Positions 39,462 to 50,400 of a stretch of DNA of 64,000 bases are shown here, piece after piece. Made by a program: the position numbers and the translations under genes. The notes under the pieces were generated by a model. That model made no database searches. It worked only from the letters and a program-made list of their open reading frames with translations, and was not told the origin of the DNA. The DNA is from Hahella sp. KA22 (GTDB lineage: Bacteria > Pseudomonadota > Gammaproteobacteria > Pseudomonadales > Oleiphilaceae). The stretch covers positions 4,569,644 through 4,633,643 of the forward strand of contig NZ_CP035490.1 in assembly GCF_004135205.1 (NCBI RefSeq). The letters run 5' to 3'. How positions within the stretch are numbered: position 1 is the first letter of the stretch; every line of letters starts with the position of its first letter.

Positions 39462-42166
39462 TGAAAGCGAAAAAGCTGCTGCACCAAGGCGTTCTTGATT
39501 GCCAGGGCCTCTTGCTGGAACTCGGAAGCAATGACGCGAGTCTCGACAAACTGAAACGCCAGATTCTGCAAAACTGGATTCCAGGCTCCTTTCTTTATGA
39601 GCTTGACGAATGTTGGGCGCTGGTTTGGCCACGGCCACGAGAACTGGACTGCCAACAGATAAGCGGTTACGCGCTGGTGCGTTATGGCGACACACTGTCG
39701 ACCACTCCCCTGCATGACGGCCAATTTGCGCCAGACGGATCTTTACAGTGGTTGCTGCGGCAGCATGCCGGCGATTTGACCAGGTACTCTTTACACAAGG
39801 AGAAGCTGCGCGATCCGTCTGAGTTTATCGCTATTAACCGCTACCAAGTTCTGACGGTGGAGCCGCTGGGGGAAATCAGCCCGCCTGAAGCCGCCATCCA
39901 TCATGTCGACAGCAATGTCCGCCAGGTATTCAAAGAAGCCGGCTTAGAAGCGTCGCAAGCGCAACAGGAGACTCTTAACGCGCTAAAGCAGATGCATTCT
40001 GGAGCAAACGCCGGCCCGACGCTTACTGGTTTGGTTCGCGCCGCGCTATCCGGATTATTCAGACCGTCGGGAGACAATGGGCCCGGGGCGGCGTCAGGTC
40101 AGGGGCGCAAGCCCAGCACACCATGGTCGCGAATGCGCGATGCGGTGTCCATGTATCTCATGACCACCCGCATGGGCGCTCTCCTTGGCAGAAAACAGGC
40201 CCAGCATCTACATAAGATGATGGAACTGTTTGAGCAAGGGTTACTGGAAGAGGCGCTGAAAAATGCGATACCACTGGGGGATATAAGAGACGCCTTCGAT
40301 AGGAACACGGAACGCCCTGCTTTGGGCTCGCCCGACGCCCGCCAGGATCTCTCCCTGAGCACACACCGACAAAGCAGCGGCGGCTCTATTTACGTGCAAG
40401 ATGAGTCCATGAGCCTGCTGGAGCGAACCTACGAGCAGGCGTTCAAACGGCTGGACGCCGCCGGCAAAATCGAAGAAGCGGCGTTCGTACTGGCGGATCT
40501 GTTGCGCAAATACGAGAGAGCGGTGGACTATCTGGAAAAGCACGGCAGGTTCAAACTGGCGGCTGAACTGGCGGAAGGACAACAACTTTTCCCCGCCCGG
40601 GTCGTGCGGCAATGGCTCTTGGCGGGGGATACGGCCCGCGCCATCGCCATCGTCAGACAGACTGAATGCTACAGAGCCGTCCTCGACCTGCTACATCGAC
40701 ACGCGCCGGAAGAAGCCGCCCGAATGCGCTGGGAATTCGCCAGCCAACAAGCCGCGGAAGGCGCCTTCCATGAGGCGGTGACGCTCGCCTGGCCGTTGGA
40801 GGATAAGCGCGACGAGGTGATTGAGTGGATCAACCGGGCTGTTTCCGAAGGCGGCGATAACGCAGCGAAACTATTGATCTATTACCTGAAGACAGGACAT
40901 CAAACGAACGCTCAAGCTTATCTACGGGAAGCGCAGCGAATACTGTCTGATGATCGAGCTGAATACGCCAATGTCCGCCATGCCCTCATTCAGGAGTTAA
41001 GCGCCAGCAATGGCGCGGACGCTAAACAGGAAGGCGTGCGGCTGGCGGCGAAAACAGCGGTTCGCGCCCTCCTCAAAGAGCTGAACGCAGGGCATGCGAA
41101 GTACGATAAGCGTTCGCTGCAGCGACTTCTCGGCGTAGCGGCTGATCCATTACTGAGTCATGAGATAAACGCGCTCGCCCTGGGCGCGGCTCATCATGGA
41201 GCCGGAGAACCACTGCATGTTCGCGCCTCGCCTCTGGAATACAGCCTTGCCAAAGGCGATGGCGCAGCCATCCTGGACATCTGCCCCCTGCATAACGGCG
41301 GCCTTCTTGTCGCACGCGGCGACGCCGGCTTGTTTATGTATGACGCACGAGGCCACTGCGTTCATAGCTGGTCTGTCGGCGCACGCGCGCTGGTGGGGTC
41401 GGATCACGGCAATCGTGCGCTGGTGCTGGATCGCAATGAAAGCTTTATCAAAGCGCAATATTTTGATCTCGCCGCACGCAGCGTACGCCGTTGGCTGGAA
41501 CTTAAAGCTGACCGCATCGCCACCAGCTTCGATGGCGGACAATGGATCGCCGCAGAAGGGACCAGCCTGTGGTCGCTGGATGTGTTAAGTTCCCAGAGAA
41601 GTGCGTTATGGGGCCTCTCCGATTTACCTGGCCGGGTCGTTGCGCTCAACCGTACGCCTCAGGCGCTGACATTGCTGGTGCAAAGCTCCGAGGACGCCTT
41701 CGAGTTATGGCGCTATCGGTTACCGCACTTTTTCCTGCGCGCACGCGATCCGGTCAGCAAAACGATCATTCGTCAATGCCGCCCCCTGGCGATGGGGCCA
41801 GATGGCGTCATCGCCGGCCTTTTCACGAATCAGGGCGACAATGGAGCGGAGTATTTATCGCTCCTTGAAGGCGATCATCGTGGAGAACCATTAGCACTGC
41901 CGCCAACGGATAAAATAGCCCATGCGCTGCTGCAGGATGACTGGCTGGTGGTGGAAACCCAAAGTCCCGGCGGCGGTCGCAAGTTTCGCCTGTATGCAAG
42001 ACAAGGCCGACTTATCCGCCAGCTCTGCCTGTCCATTCATGTAGAGGGCTTTGCGCCGGTGAACATGAAGTTCTTCCCCAAACAGCTGGCCCTGTATAGC
42101 GATGACGGCAGAGTCATGGTGGTGGAACTTAACGAAGGCCGTCTGGTCAAGGACTGGAGCCTTTAA
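39461..42166 (+). CDS. bpX6-like / alpha-solenoid / beta-propeller protein
   Basis: A 901-residue cytoplasmic protein. The N-terminal 150 residues (LLLELG, WALVWPRPRELDCQQISGYALVR) fit the bpX6-type domain of MoxR-vWA-beta-propeller systems, judged from memory. Residues about 150-590 are helical, with solenoid-like repeats (KIEEAAFVLADLLRKYERAV, GDTARAIAIVRQTECY). Residues about 600-901 are a beta-propeller (ILDICPLHNGGLLVARGDAG, then VVALNRTPQALTLLVQSSED and similar blades). It would serve as a large scaffold or target-recognition protein. It is the last gene of the coupled operon. A short palindrome at the stop codon is not a clear terminator. Confidence 0.68.
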   Translation: MKAKKLLHQGVLDCQGLLLELGSNDASLDKLKRQILQNWIPGSFLYELDECWALVWPRPRELDCQQISGYALVRYGDTLSTTPLHDGQFAPDGSLQWLLRQHAGDLTRYSLHKEKLRDPSEFIAINRYQVLTVEPLGEISPPEAAIHHVDSNVRQVFKEAGLEASQAQQETLNALKQMHSGANAGPTLTGLVRAALSGLFRPSGDNGPGAASGQGRKPSTPWSRMRDAVSMYLMTTRMGALLGRKQAQHLHKMMELFEQGLLEEALKNAIPLGDIRDAFDRNTERPALGSPDARQDLSLSTHRQSSGGSIYVQDESMSLLERTYEQAFKRLDAAGKIEEAAFVLADLLRKYERAVDYLEKHGRFKLAAELAEGQQLFPARVVRQWLLAGDTARAIAIVRQTECYRAVLDLLHRHAPEEAARMRWEFASQQAAEGAFHEAVTLAWPLEDKRDEVIEWINRAVSEGGDNAAKLLIYYLKTGHQTNAQAYLREAQRILSDDRAEYANVRHALIQELSASNGADAKQEGVRLAAKTAVRALLKELNAGHAKYDKRSLQRLLGVAADPLLSHEINALALGAAHHGAGEPLHVRASPLEYSLAKGDGAAILDICPLHNGGLLVARGDAGLFMYDARGHCVHSWSVGARALVGSDHGNRALVLDRNESFIKAQYFDLAARSVRRWLELKADRIATSFDGGQWIAAEGTSLWSLDVLSSQRSALWGLSDLPGRVVALNRTPQALTLLVQSSEDAFELWRYRLPHFFLRARDPVSKTIIRQCRPLAMGPDGVIAGLFTNQGDNGAEYLSLLEGDHRGEPLALPPTDKIAHALLQDDWLVVETQSPGGGRKFRLYARQGRLIRQLCLSIHVEGFAPVNMKFFPKQLALYSDDGRVMVVELNEGRLVKDWSL

Positions 42167-42289
42167 GGCTTAAGCGCCAGGATTGCCCGGCGCAAAATAT
42201 ATTTTCTTACGCCACGGCTTCCGTCTTGCAGTTTTAAGTCCGCTCATCTACACCTAAAGAACTCTCCCCTTGTGGCCAGGACGTCCGCA

Positions 42290-44311
42290 ATGAGCTTAAG
42301 GTTAAGGACCCTGCTCTCCCTCAGCTTCGCCGGGGTGGTCATCGCGACGACCGCCGTGGTGAGCGCTATTGTCGACTATGAAGCTTCTCACCGCCTGCAA
42401 AAAGAACTGGATCGCCAGTTTATCGGCGCCGCGTCGCAACTGGCCGAAGACCTGGATCGGGGAATATACGCAAGGCTGCGGGATATCATCAACGTCTCCA
42501 GTCTTCCCACCATGCGCCATTTGCGGGAAGGCCAGGAGGAGGAACGCCGTAATATTCTGGAGGCGCTGAAAAGAACCCAGGAATATTACGCCTGGATCGG
42601 ATTCACCGACGAAAACGGCGTCGTACTGCAGGCCACCAATGGTTTGATGGAAGGGCTGAATGTCGCGAGTCAGTCCTGGTGGCTGGGTGGAGAAGCCGGT
42701 CCTTATGTGGGCGACATTCGCAGCCTGCGCCAGGACGCCATCAATAACCCCGGCTTCACGACCAAGCTTTCCAATTTCATTGAGATAGCCGCCCCAGTTC
42801 GCAACGGACAAGGGTTGGTCATCGGCGTGCTGGGCGCCTATGTGAGCTGGGATTGGGCCTCAGAGCAGGCGGCAAATGTCTTGCGTCACCAGAGCCAAAA
42901 ATTCGAGTTATTGGTTGTCTCCCAGCAAAACCGCGTCATCTTGGGGCCAGACTCCCTGCTCGCCCTGGACATCCATTTGCCGGATTCGCCTAGAGCCAAC
43001 GCGATTGGGTTGATTCAATGGCCAGACAGCGAACGCTATCTCACAGGGTTCGCCGACACCAAAGGCTTTCGCAGCTTCAAAGGCCTGGGGTGGACCGTGG
43101 TGGCGCGTCAGCAGGCGGACACCGCGCTAGAGCCGATCCGCCAGCTACGCACGGTTATCTGGCGGTGGGGCGCGATCATCGCCGCGGCATTCGCCCTGGT
43201 CGGCTGGGGCATCGCTGAGCAAATCTCCCGTCCGTTGAAATCTCTCGCGGCTTCCGCCCGTCAGATCAAGGACGGCGCGCGTCTGATCGCCTTTCGCATG
43301 CAGCAATCAGCGCCCCAGGAAATTCACTTTTTGAGCGATGCATTGGGCGACATGATGCAGCAGTTGAAGTCCAGGGAAACGGCATTGCAACGCCAATATG
43401 CGGAATTGGATATGCTCTATGAAGGCGCGCCTATTGGTATCGTCATTGTCGACCAGACCATGCACTGCCTGCGCATGAATGTGAAACTCGCTGAGTGGAG
43501 CGGGCTGCAAAATACCGTTGTGCACGGACGTACGGTCACTGAGCTTGCGTCGGAACTTCTGGGGCAGTTTGAAACGCCGCTTTCACAAACACTGCTATCG
43601 GGATCCCCTTCCTACAACGCCGAAGCCGTGATCGAGGGCAAGGCGAATGAGGTAGAGAGACACTTCCTCGCCGCCTGCCTGCCTCTCTTCGAAGATGAAC
43701 AAAGCGGTCCCGCCGGCGCCGCGCTGCTTATTTCAGAGATGACCGCACAGCGTCAGGCGGAATATTTCGCGACGCATGACTCACTGACAGGGCTCGCCAA
43801 TCGGCGTTTCCTGACCGCCTACTTATTTCAGGAACTCGCCATGGCCCGCCGCCGCAAACGCAAGCTGGCGCTACTCTATCTGGACCTGGATCGTTTCAAA
43901 GCAGTCAACGATACCTATGGCCACGACGCCGGGGACGCACTGTTGAAAGAAGTCGCATTTCGCCTCAAAAACATCTGCCGTGAGTCCGACCTGATTTCGC
44001 GCCTGGGCGGAGACGAATTCGTCATCGTCGCCCTTGACCACAAGAACCTCAACAACTCCGCCCGCCTCGCCAAAAGCGTCGTCATCAGCCTGTCGCGCCC
44101 TTATATCCTCGGCGGCGTCCATATCCACACCTCCCCCAGCATCGGCATCGCCATCTATCCAGACGACGCCGACGACGAAACCACCCTGCTCCGCTACGCC
44201 GACGAAGCCATGTACGAAGCCAAAAAATCCAGCCCCGGCCAATACCGTTACTACTCGCTGATCAAACCAGGATTACTGGAAGCTAAGGGTGGGTCGGATT
44301 CTGTGGCTTGA
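42290..44311 (+). CDS. Membrane-bound sensor diguanylate cyclase (Cache-HAMP-PAS-GGDEF)
   Basis: The ATG at 42290 has AGGA eight bases upstream; a GTG six codons earlier is less likely. The 673-residue product has a membrane helix at 8-30, a periplasmic Cache-like sensor (about 31-285), a second helix (about 290-310, WGAIIAAAFALVGWGIA), a HAMP-like linker, a PAS domain (about 375-490) and a GGDEF domain (about 500-665). The active site is GGDEF in RLGGDEFVIVA, and the product-inhibition site RESD sits exactly five residues before it, so it should make c-di-GMP and be feedback-inhibited. No EAL domain is present. It stands between the bpX operon and the giant-protein locus without a clear link to either. 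Confidence 0.9.
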   Translation: MSLRLRTLLSLSFAGVVIATTAVVSAIVDYEASHRLQKELDRQFIGAASQLAEDLDRGIYARLRDIINVSSLPTMRHLREGQEEERRNILEALKRTQEYYAWIGFTDENGVVLQATNGLMEGLNVASQSWWLGGEAGPYVGDIRSLRQDAINNPGFTTKLSNFIEIAAPVRNGQGLVIGVLGAYVSWDWASEQAANVLRHQSQKFELLVVSQQNRVILGPDSLLALDIHLPDSPRANAIGLIQWPDSERYLTGFADTKGFRSFKGLGWTVVARQQADTALEPIRQLRTVIWRWGAIIAAAFALVGWGIAEQISRPLKSLAASARQIKDGARLIAFRMQQSAPQEIHFLSDALGDMMQQLKSRETALQRQYAELDMLYEGAPIGIVIVDQTMHCLRMNVKLAEWSGLQNTVVHGRTVTELASELLGQFETPLSQTLLSGSPSYNAEAVIEGKANEVERHFLAACLPLFEDEQSGPAGAALLISEMTAQRQAEYFATHDSLTGLANRRFLTAYLFQELAMARRRKRKLALLYLDLDRFKAVNDTYGHDAGDALLKEVAFRLKNICRESDLISRLGGDEFVIVALDHKNLNNSARLAKSVVISLSRPYILGGVHIHTSPSIGIAIYPDDADDETTLLRYADEAMYEAKKSSPGQYRYYSLIKPGLLEAKGGSDSVA

Positions 44312-44367
44312 GGAAGTGTGCGTTCCGAGTGTTAATGGTATTGCCAAATGGGGGATACCCAACGAAA

Positions 44368-44393
44368 AAAGCCGACTATTGCTAGCCGGCTTT
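44368..44393. terminator. Bidirectional stem-loop between diguanylate cyclase and RTX gene
   Basis: AAAGCCG (44368-44374) pairs with CGGCTTT (44387-44393) around a 12-base loop, with an A run before and a T-rich tail after. It lies between two convergent genes and can serve both. The stem is short, so strength is moderate. Confidence 0.6.
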
Positions 44394-44414
44394 ACTTCTT
44401 TCGTTAGCGAACGG

Positions 44415-47400
44415 CTATCGCCACTTCGCGTTAATGCTGGCTTTGATGGTCTCCCACTCAGAGTCCGACACAGTAAGGTGGCCGGAACTGGGGGCGGAGT
44501 AGCCTGACATTAGGTCCGCCAATGCGGATATGTCATCTCCGCTAATGGTCGCCTGATCAAGCTTAATCTCACGAACGGGTTTAACCGCCGCATCGTACCA
44601 TCCCTCAATAACCATCCTGTCGTTCTTCCCGTACCCCAGAATTTCCACCACCAATGAGGAGCCGGACCGACGGAACCATACCTGTTCCGCCGTCACGCCA
44701 CCAACGATAACAATGCGGTTTTGCCCCTCATCGTTTACATCATTGATAGTGTCTGATCCATCATTGGGACTGAATACATAGACGTCTGCGTCAAGACCGC
44801 CTTCCAAATAATCGTCGTCTTCGCCACCTTGCAGGATGTCCTCGCCCTCATCTCCATAAAGTCTGTCGTTGCCCCTTCCTCCGATCAAGGTATCAGCTCC
44901 TGCGCCACCATGGAGCTGATCGTCTCTCAGCCCGCCATCGATGTAGTCGCTGGCTCTGGAACCTATCACGACATCCGCTCCATTCCGGGTTTCTATACGC
45001 GACACGCCAATCAACTCCACGGAACTAAAGTCGAGAGCATCATTTCCGTTGTATCCGTCGGCGCCAATCAGGAGATTACCCCCTTTACCCAAATCGATTT
45101 TTTCCACATCCAGCACAGACTTGGAGTCACCATCTTTGGGGGCGGGAATACGAATCATGTCATCGCCGTCAGTTCCGAGAATGACATCAAAACCTTCTCC
45201 GCCAATAAAGATATCCACGCCTTCGTCTCCGCCATTGAGCACAAAGGTGTCATTGTCAGAGCCGCCATACATAACGTCATTACCGGCGCCGCCATTCAGG
45301 TAGTCGTCACCTTCATCGCCATATAGCTCATCATTGGCTGAGCCGCCATTCAGATGATCATTTCCACCACGCCCATGCAACCTATCATTGCCTGAATCGC
45401 CGTTGATAACATCTGCGCCCGACGAGCCTATAACAATGTCATCACCGCTATATAGATCTATTGACGTAATGCCAACCAACTCTATTTGACTCAGATCCAG
45501 GTAATCAGTCGTGCCATAGCCTTTGGTTCCTGTAATCAGGTTACGACCGCCGCCGCCGTCAATACGCTCAATAGAGACCAATTGGCTCTCAGGGTCACCT
45601 GATTTGACCAATGCAAACTTGAACTCATCGTCTCCGGCGCCGCCTTCCAGAACGTCAAAGCCTTCGCCGCCATCAAATCGGTCTCCCGCCTGACTGGCGC
45701 CGCGGACAATAAATCGATCGTTGCCGCCGCCGCCATAAAGACGGTCATCTCCGGCTTCGCCGACTATTACATCAGCGCCCGCAGTTCCGTAAACCACGTC
45801 ATCGCCAGAGCCCGCATTGATTTCAGTGATCCCCAGCAAAGTCGCGCCCCGGAAGTCGAGCAGGTCATTCTGATACGTGCCTACGATCTTGTCCTGCCCG
45901 CCGCGTCCGTCGACCATCTCAATGTTGGCGACAGACGTCAGTCGGATCAGATCATTCTCCGGCGTGCCCAGGATCTGATCGATCCCTTCGCCTCCGTCAA
46001 TGGAGTCAGCGTCCGCATCGCCTGCGGTAATCATAAAGCTATCGTCACCCTTGCCGCCTTTCAGAATGTCCGCGCCCGGCCCGCCTACAATCAGGTCAGC
46101 GCCTGCGCTGCCTTCAATCAGGTCGTCGCCGCCCAGACCATCGATTCTGGCGATATTCTTCAACAGCGTATGCGTCAGCACGATACGATCCGCGCCTTCC
46201 GTTCCTTCTATCAGGTTATAACCGGCGCCGCCGTCGATTTCCTCCACGGAGGCTTCATCGCCATACTCAGGCGCAAAGACGCCATAAGTGGACAGCCTCA
46301 CTACATCGTCGCCGGAACCGCCAACAATACGGTCATATCCCTCACCGCCGATGAACAGATCGGCGTAGATGTCTCGACCTTCGATCAAGAAGCGGTCATC
46401 GCCGTTGCCGCCCAACATGATATCCGCGCCAACGCCGCCAATAATCGTATCGGCGCCATCGCCGCCTGCAATCAAGTCATTGCCGCCGCGCCCCTGCAAT
46501 TCGTCATCGCCATCTGTGCCTTGCAGGTTGTTGTCGCCATCGTCGCCATCTGTCTGCGTGTAGGGCGTTCCTGGCGTCAGTGACCACCGCAGGGCGCTGT
46601 AATCAACCAGACCATTGGCGCTGGCGGGAGCATCCACCAACACGCCCTGGTTACTTTGCGCCTTCAGTCCCTGGTAAATCACCGGGAACGTAACTGACGT
46701 CGCATCCAGGATACTCAGGTCAGCGCCTGCTTTGACCGAGGCAGTCGCCGTAACGTCCTGCATCGCCGCGCCATAATTAGTCACGGTGGGCCAGACCCGC
46801 GCCTGTATTCTGCCTCCATTGACGACTTGATCAGTCACTTCAACAGAGCAGACCACCAGCTTCTGCCCGGGTTGTTCATCGTCCAGGTTGTAGAGGGTCA
46901 CGTCGTCCACGTCATAACCGCTGTACACTGGGTCGTCACTGACCGCTGGAGCCAGGATCAATTTGTAGGCGATCTCACCGTCCGGTTCACAGTCGTCCAC
47001 GCCTCTGACACTGACGGTCTGCGGCAAGTTCCAGCTGGTCTCGGTGAATTGCAGATAGTTCTCCGTTAATAACAGGCCTTCGCTGGCGTCGGACAGGCTG
47101 AGATTGATCAGCACACTTTTGCCCGCTTCCGGCTTTCGCCCCAGAGAAATCTGGATATCGACCGTTTTCGCACTGCCTTCTTCCGTTTCCAACGAAGGCG
47201 GCAGTGAGACGATAACCGGCGCAGAGTTGGACTGCTTGGTCACCGTACAACAGGCGGCTACAGAGACCTGATTCGCCTCGTCTTTAATCAACGCGCTGAG
47301 CGTATAAACCCCGTCCGCCAGACCATCCAGGCTCCAGGTGTATTTATCACCGTCCCCATCCAGATCTTCCTCTATGTTGTCGGCAATGACGACGCCATTC

Positions 47401-50400
47401 GCAAGCAAAGTAATCTTCGCCGCGCTGTCCGGGTCGGCGTCGGTCCATTGAATCGCGACCACGCCGCCGGACAGAACCTGGTTTTCCTTCGGCAGAACAA
47501 AAGCGAAAGTCGGCTCGTCATTGACGCCATCCACATTCACAAAGAAACTTTGCGCCGCGCTCCATGGACCCGCTGTGTCTTGGGCGTCAATCGCCTGCGC
47601 CCGCCACCAGTAGGTTGCGTTATCAGACAGATCAGCATCCGGCGTCCAGATAGCTTCGGCGCTCTGACGCGCCATGATTCTGTTCTTTAGTTCAGCATCG
47701 GCGTACAGCTCGAAACGATAGGTCACCGCATCGCCGTCCGGATCATTAACCGGATGCACAGACAGGGCTGGTCTGGCGACTTCAACCCAGGCGCCATCCG
47801 CCGGATTATTCAGGGTCGGCGCGGGAGGCGCGAGATTCTCGGCGTCAACGGTGAAAGAGACGCTAATCCAGGGACTGAATGACAGCCCGTCATAGGCTTT
47901 CACACGCCAGTAATAGACCTTGTCCTCCACCAGACCTTCTACCCGCCAGGAGGTGGTTTGCTGCGTTTCCGTTATCGCGCCGGACGCTTTCTTCTCCGCG
48001 CTGTTGAATGTCTCGACCGTATCCAGTTCAAAGAAGTAGCTCAGGTCGTTACGCTCAGGATCAACCGCGTTGTGCACTTGCAAGTCCAGGACGACATCCG
48101 CCGTCACCGCGCCGTTCTCTGGCGCTGCGATACGCGGGGCCGCCGGCGCTTCATTCAATGTGCTGACGATAAAGCTGGCGGCTTCGCTGGTGGCGACAGC
48201 GCCATGCTCGTCGGTGACCTTGGCGATCCATAGATAGACGCCATTCTCTTCCAGTAATTCAGAGACCTGCCAGGAAGTCTTGCCGCCGATGCCGGGATTC
48301 AAGCCCGTCACCTGCGCCACCGGGCTGGAGAAGCTCGCGTCGGATTCCGCATACACATAAAAGCTGTAGTTCAACGCATCCCGGTCCACGTCAACGCTGT
48401 TATTAACAACCAAGGTAGGCCTTACGGAGGCGACCACAGACTCACTGGCGGGAAAAGCAATGGCGAATTCGCCCGGCGCATCATTCGCGGAGTTCAGGAA
48501 GAAGCGTCCATTCACCCAGTCGCTGTTGGCTTCAGCGCCTTCCAGGCGGGCGCGCCAGTAGTATTCCGCGTTGTCGCTGAGCGTGACGCCCGGCTCCAGT
48601 TTGTCATCGGCGATAACCGCCTCCGTGGTTGCGACGCCCTCAGCTACGCCAGCCATCGTCGCTACTTTTTGCTTCAGGGCCTTATCGCGGTATACCTCGA
48701 ATCGATAGCTATAGGCGCCATCCTGATGTGCGCCGTTTTTCACCTTCAATACGGGAGCGGCGGTAGCTACTTCCGCGTCATAGGCGGGCGTGTCCAGCTC
48801 TGGAGGCTGCGGTCCCGTGGGGGGATTCTTGGGATCGCCGCCATTCAGAAACTCCGCCAGATCTAATATGCCATCATGGTCATAGTCATCGGTTCCATCA
48901 CGGGAAAGGTCACCGAAATGCTCTATCTCCCAGGCGTCGTCCATGCCGTCGCCATCGCGATCATTTTCAGGATTCACCACGATTTTCACGGATTTGGCCG
49001 CTTTCAAGGCGCCATCGGTGGCTTCAAAGTTAACTATGTAGGTTCCAGCTTGTCCACGCTGTGGGAACCAGTTAAATGTCCCAGTACCGTCGCCTTTGGC
49101 ATTAAAGGTGGCTCCGCTGGGAGGATTCAGAACGGTTAACGTCGGTGTGGTTTTATTGGGGTCGCTGGATTGCACCAGAAAGCCGACCTGACCGGTTTCA
49201 TAGGTCGTGCGATCGCTGATATGTTGAATAACTGGTGGTAAATTTACCTGCGCGGCGCCGCCAAATTCCAGCGTATATTTGGTGTCGCTGGACGAGGACA
49301 GGCTATCAAACAGGTTCAAGTAATAGTCGTAGTTGATCTTGTCTTCTTTCAGGGTTTTGGACAGCCAGAAGTTACTCACTGGCAGCGCTTTGCCATCGCC
49401 GCGCACTACTCGCGTCAAGGCCTTGTCGCCCAGGTAGGGATCACTGATCTTGATGTACGCCAGCCCTTCCATCGCGCCAACGGTCAACACGCGTCTGACG
49501 GAACCGCCACCGCTCTGCTCGCCGCCAAGAGCGCCACTCAAAGTCTTGACGTCTGTGCAGTCGTTACACACCGGATTCTCGACGCCCAATGACTCAGATT
49601 CATACACTTTGTAGCCAGCGCCTTCATGCGCAAGAAAATCCGTAATATTGTCGCGCCCAGGCAAATCAACTTTAACGTCGTGCACCAATAGATGTGTGAC
49701 CGGGGCCTGCAGCAAAGACGTCAGGGCGCCGCCCAGTTCGTCGGCATGGGTCATCTTGGCGGTCAGTTCCGTGAAGGCGCCCGTCAGGGAAGACTCCATG
49801 ATCCAGCGCCCGACACGATTGCTCTTGGCGGGAATATCGCCAAAGTCGATCAGCAGGGTTTTATCCGCTGGCTTGTCATCCAGATAGCTGCCAGTGATTT
49901 TGAAGTCCACCAGCAACTGATGCTGGTTGTCGATAATTTTGGGCTGCGCCGATTCGATTTTGACTTTATGCGCCGCGCCGCCGCCCCGGTTGGAGATACG
50001 CACGCCAAGGGTGTATGGCTCCGCCGGTTCAATTGGCGTCGTGAATGGGTTGTCGCCATTCACTTCCCGGGTCAGGAAGTAGTCGAGCAGTATGTCGGGC
50101 TGTGGTTTGACAACGATCGTATCCGGCGCCACCTGCAGGGTCTCGGATTTACCGCCGTATGTCAGATTGAGGGTTGCGCCAACATAATAGAGCTTGCCCT
50201 GCCCGTCAGCGCCGCCGGAGTTTTTGGTGGGGATGATCAGCCAGCGCAGCTCGCCGACTTGAGCGGGGTCGATCTTACCATCGGTAATGGCGCCGTTCGC
50301 CCCTGACAAGACGGAGTTGATCCCCTGATGCTGATCCAGCTTGATGAAAAACTTCGCCGAGCTGTGATTCGGATCAGAGGAAGCAATGACCGAATTACCC

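Noticed and set aside
42158-42170. Palindrome AGCCTTTAAGGCT as terminator of the bpX operon
   Set aside because: A one-base loop cannot form a terminator hairpin and no T run follows.
44740-46530. CRISPR array
   Set aside because: The repeats are diverged protein-coding RTX modules in frame, without regular identical repeats and unique spacers. No other part of the window shows such an array.
44829-46583. Several plus-strand frames opposite the RTX array
   Set aside because: Low-complexity Ser/Pro-rich shadows produced by the repeated Gly-Asp codons on the other strand.
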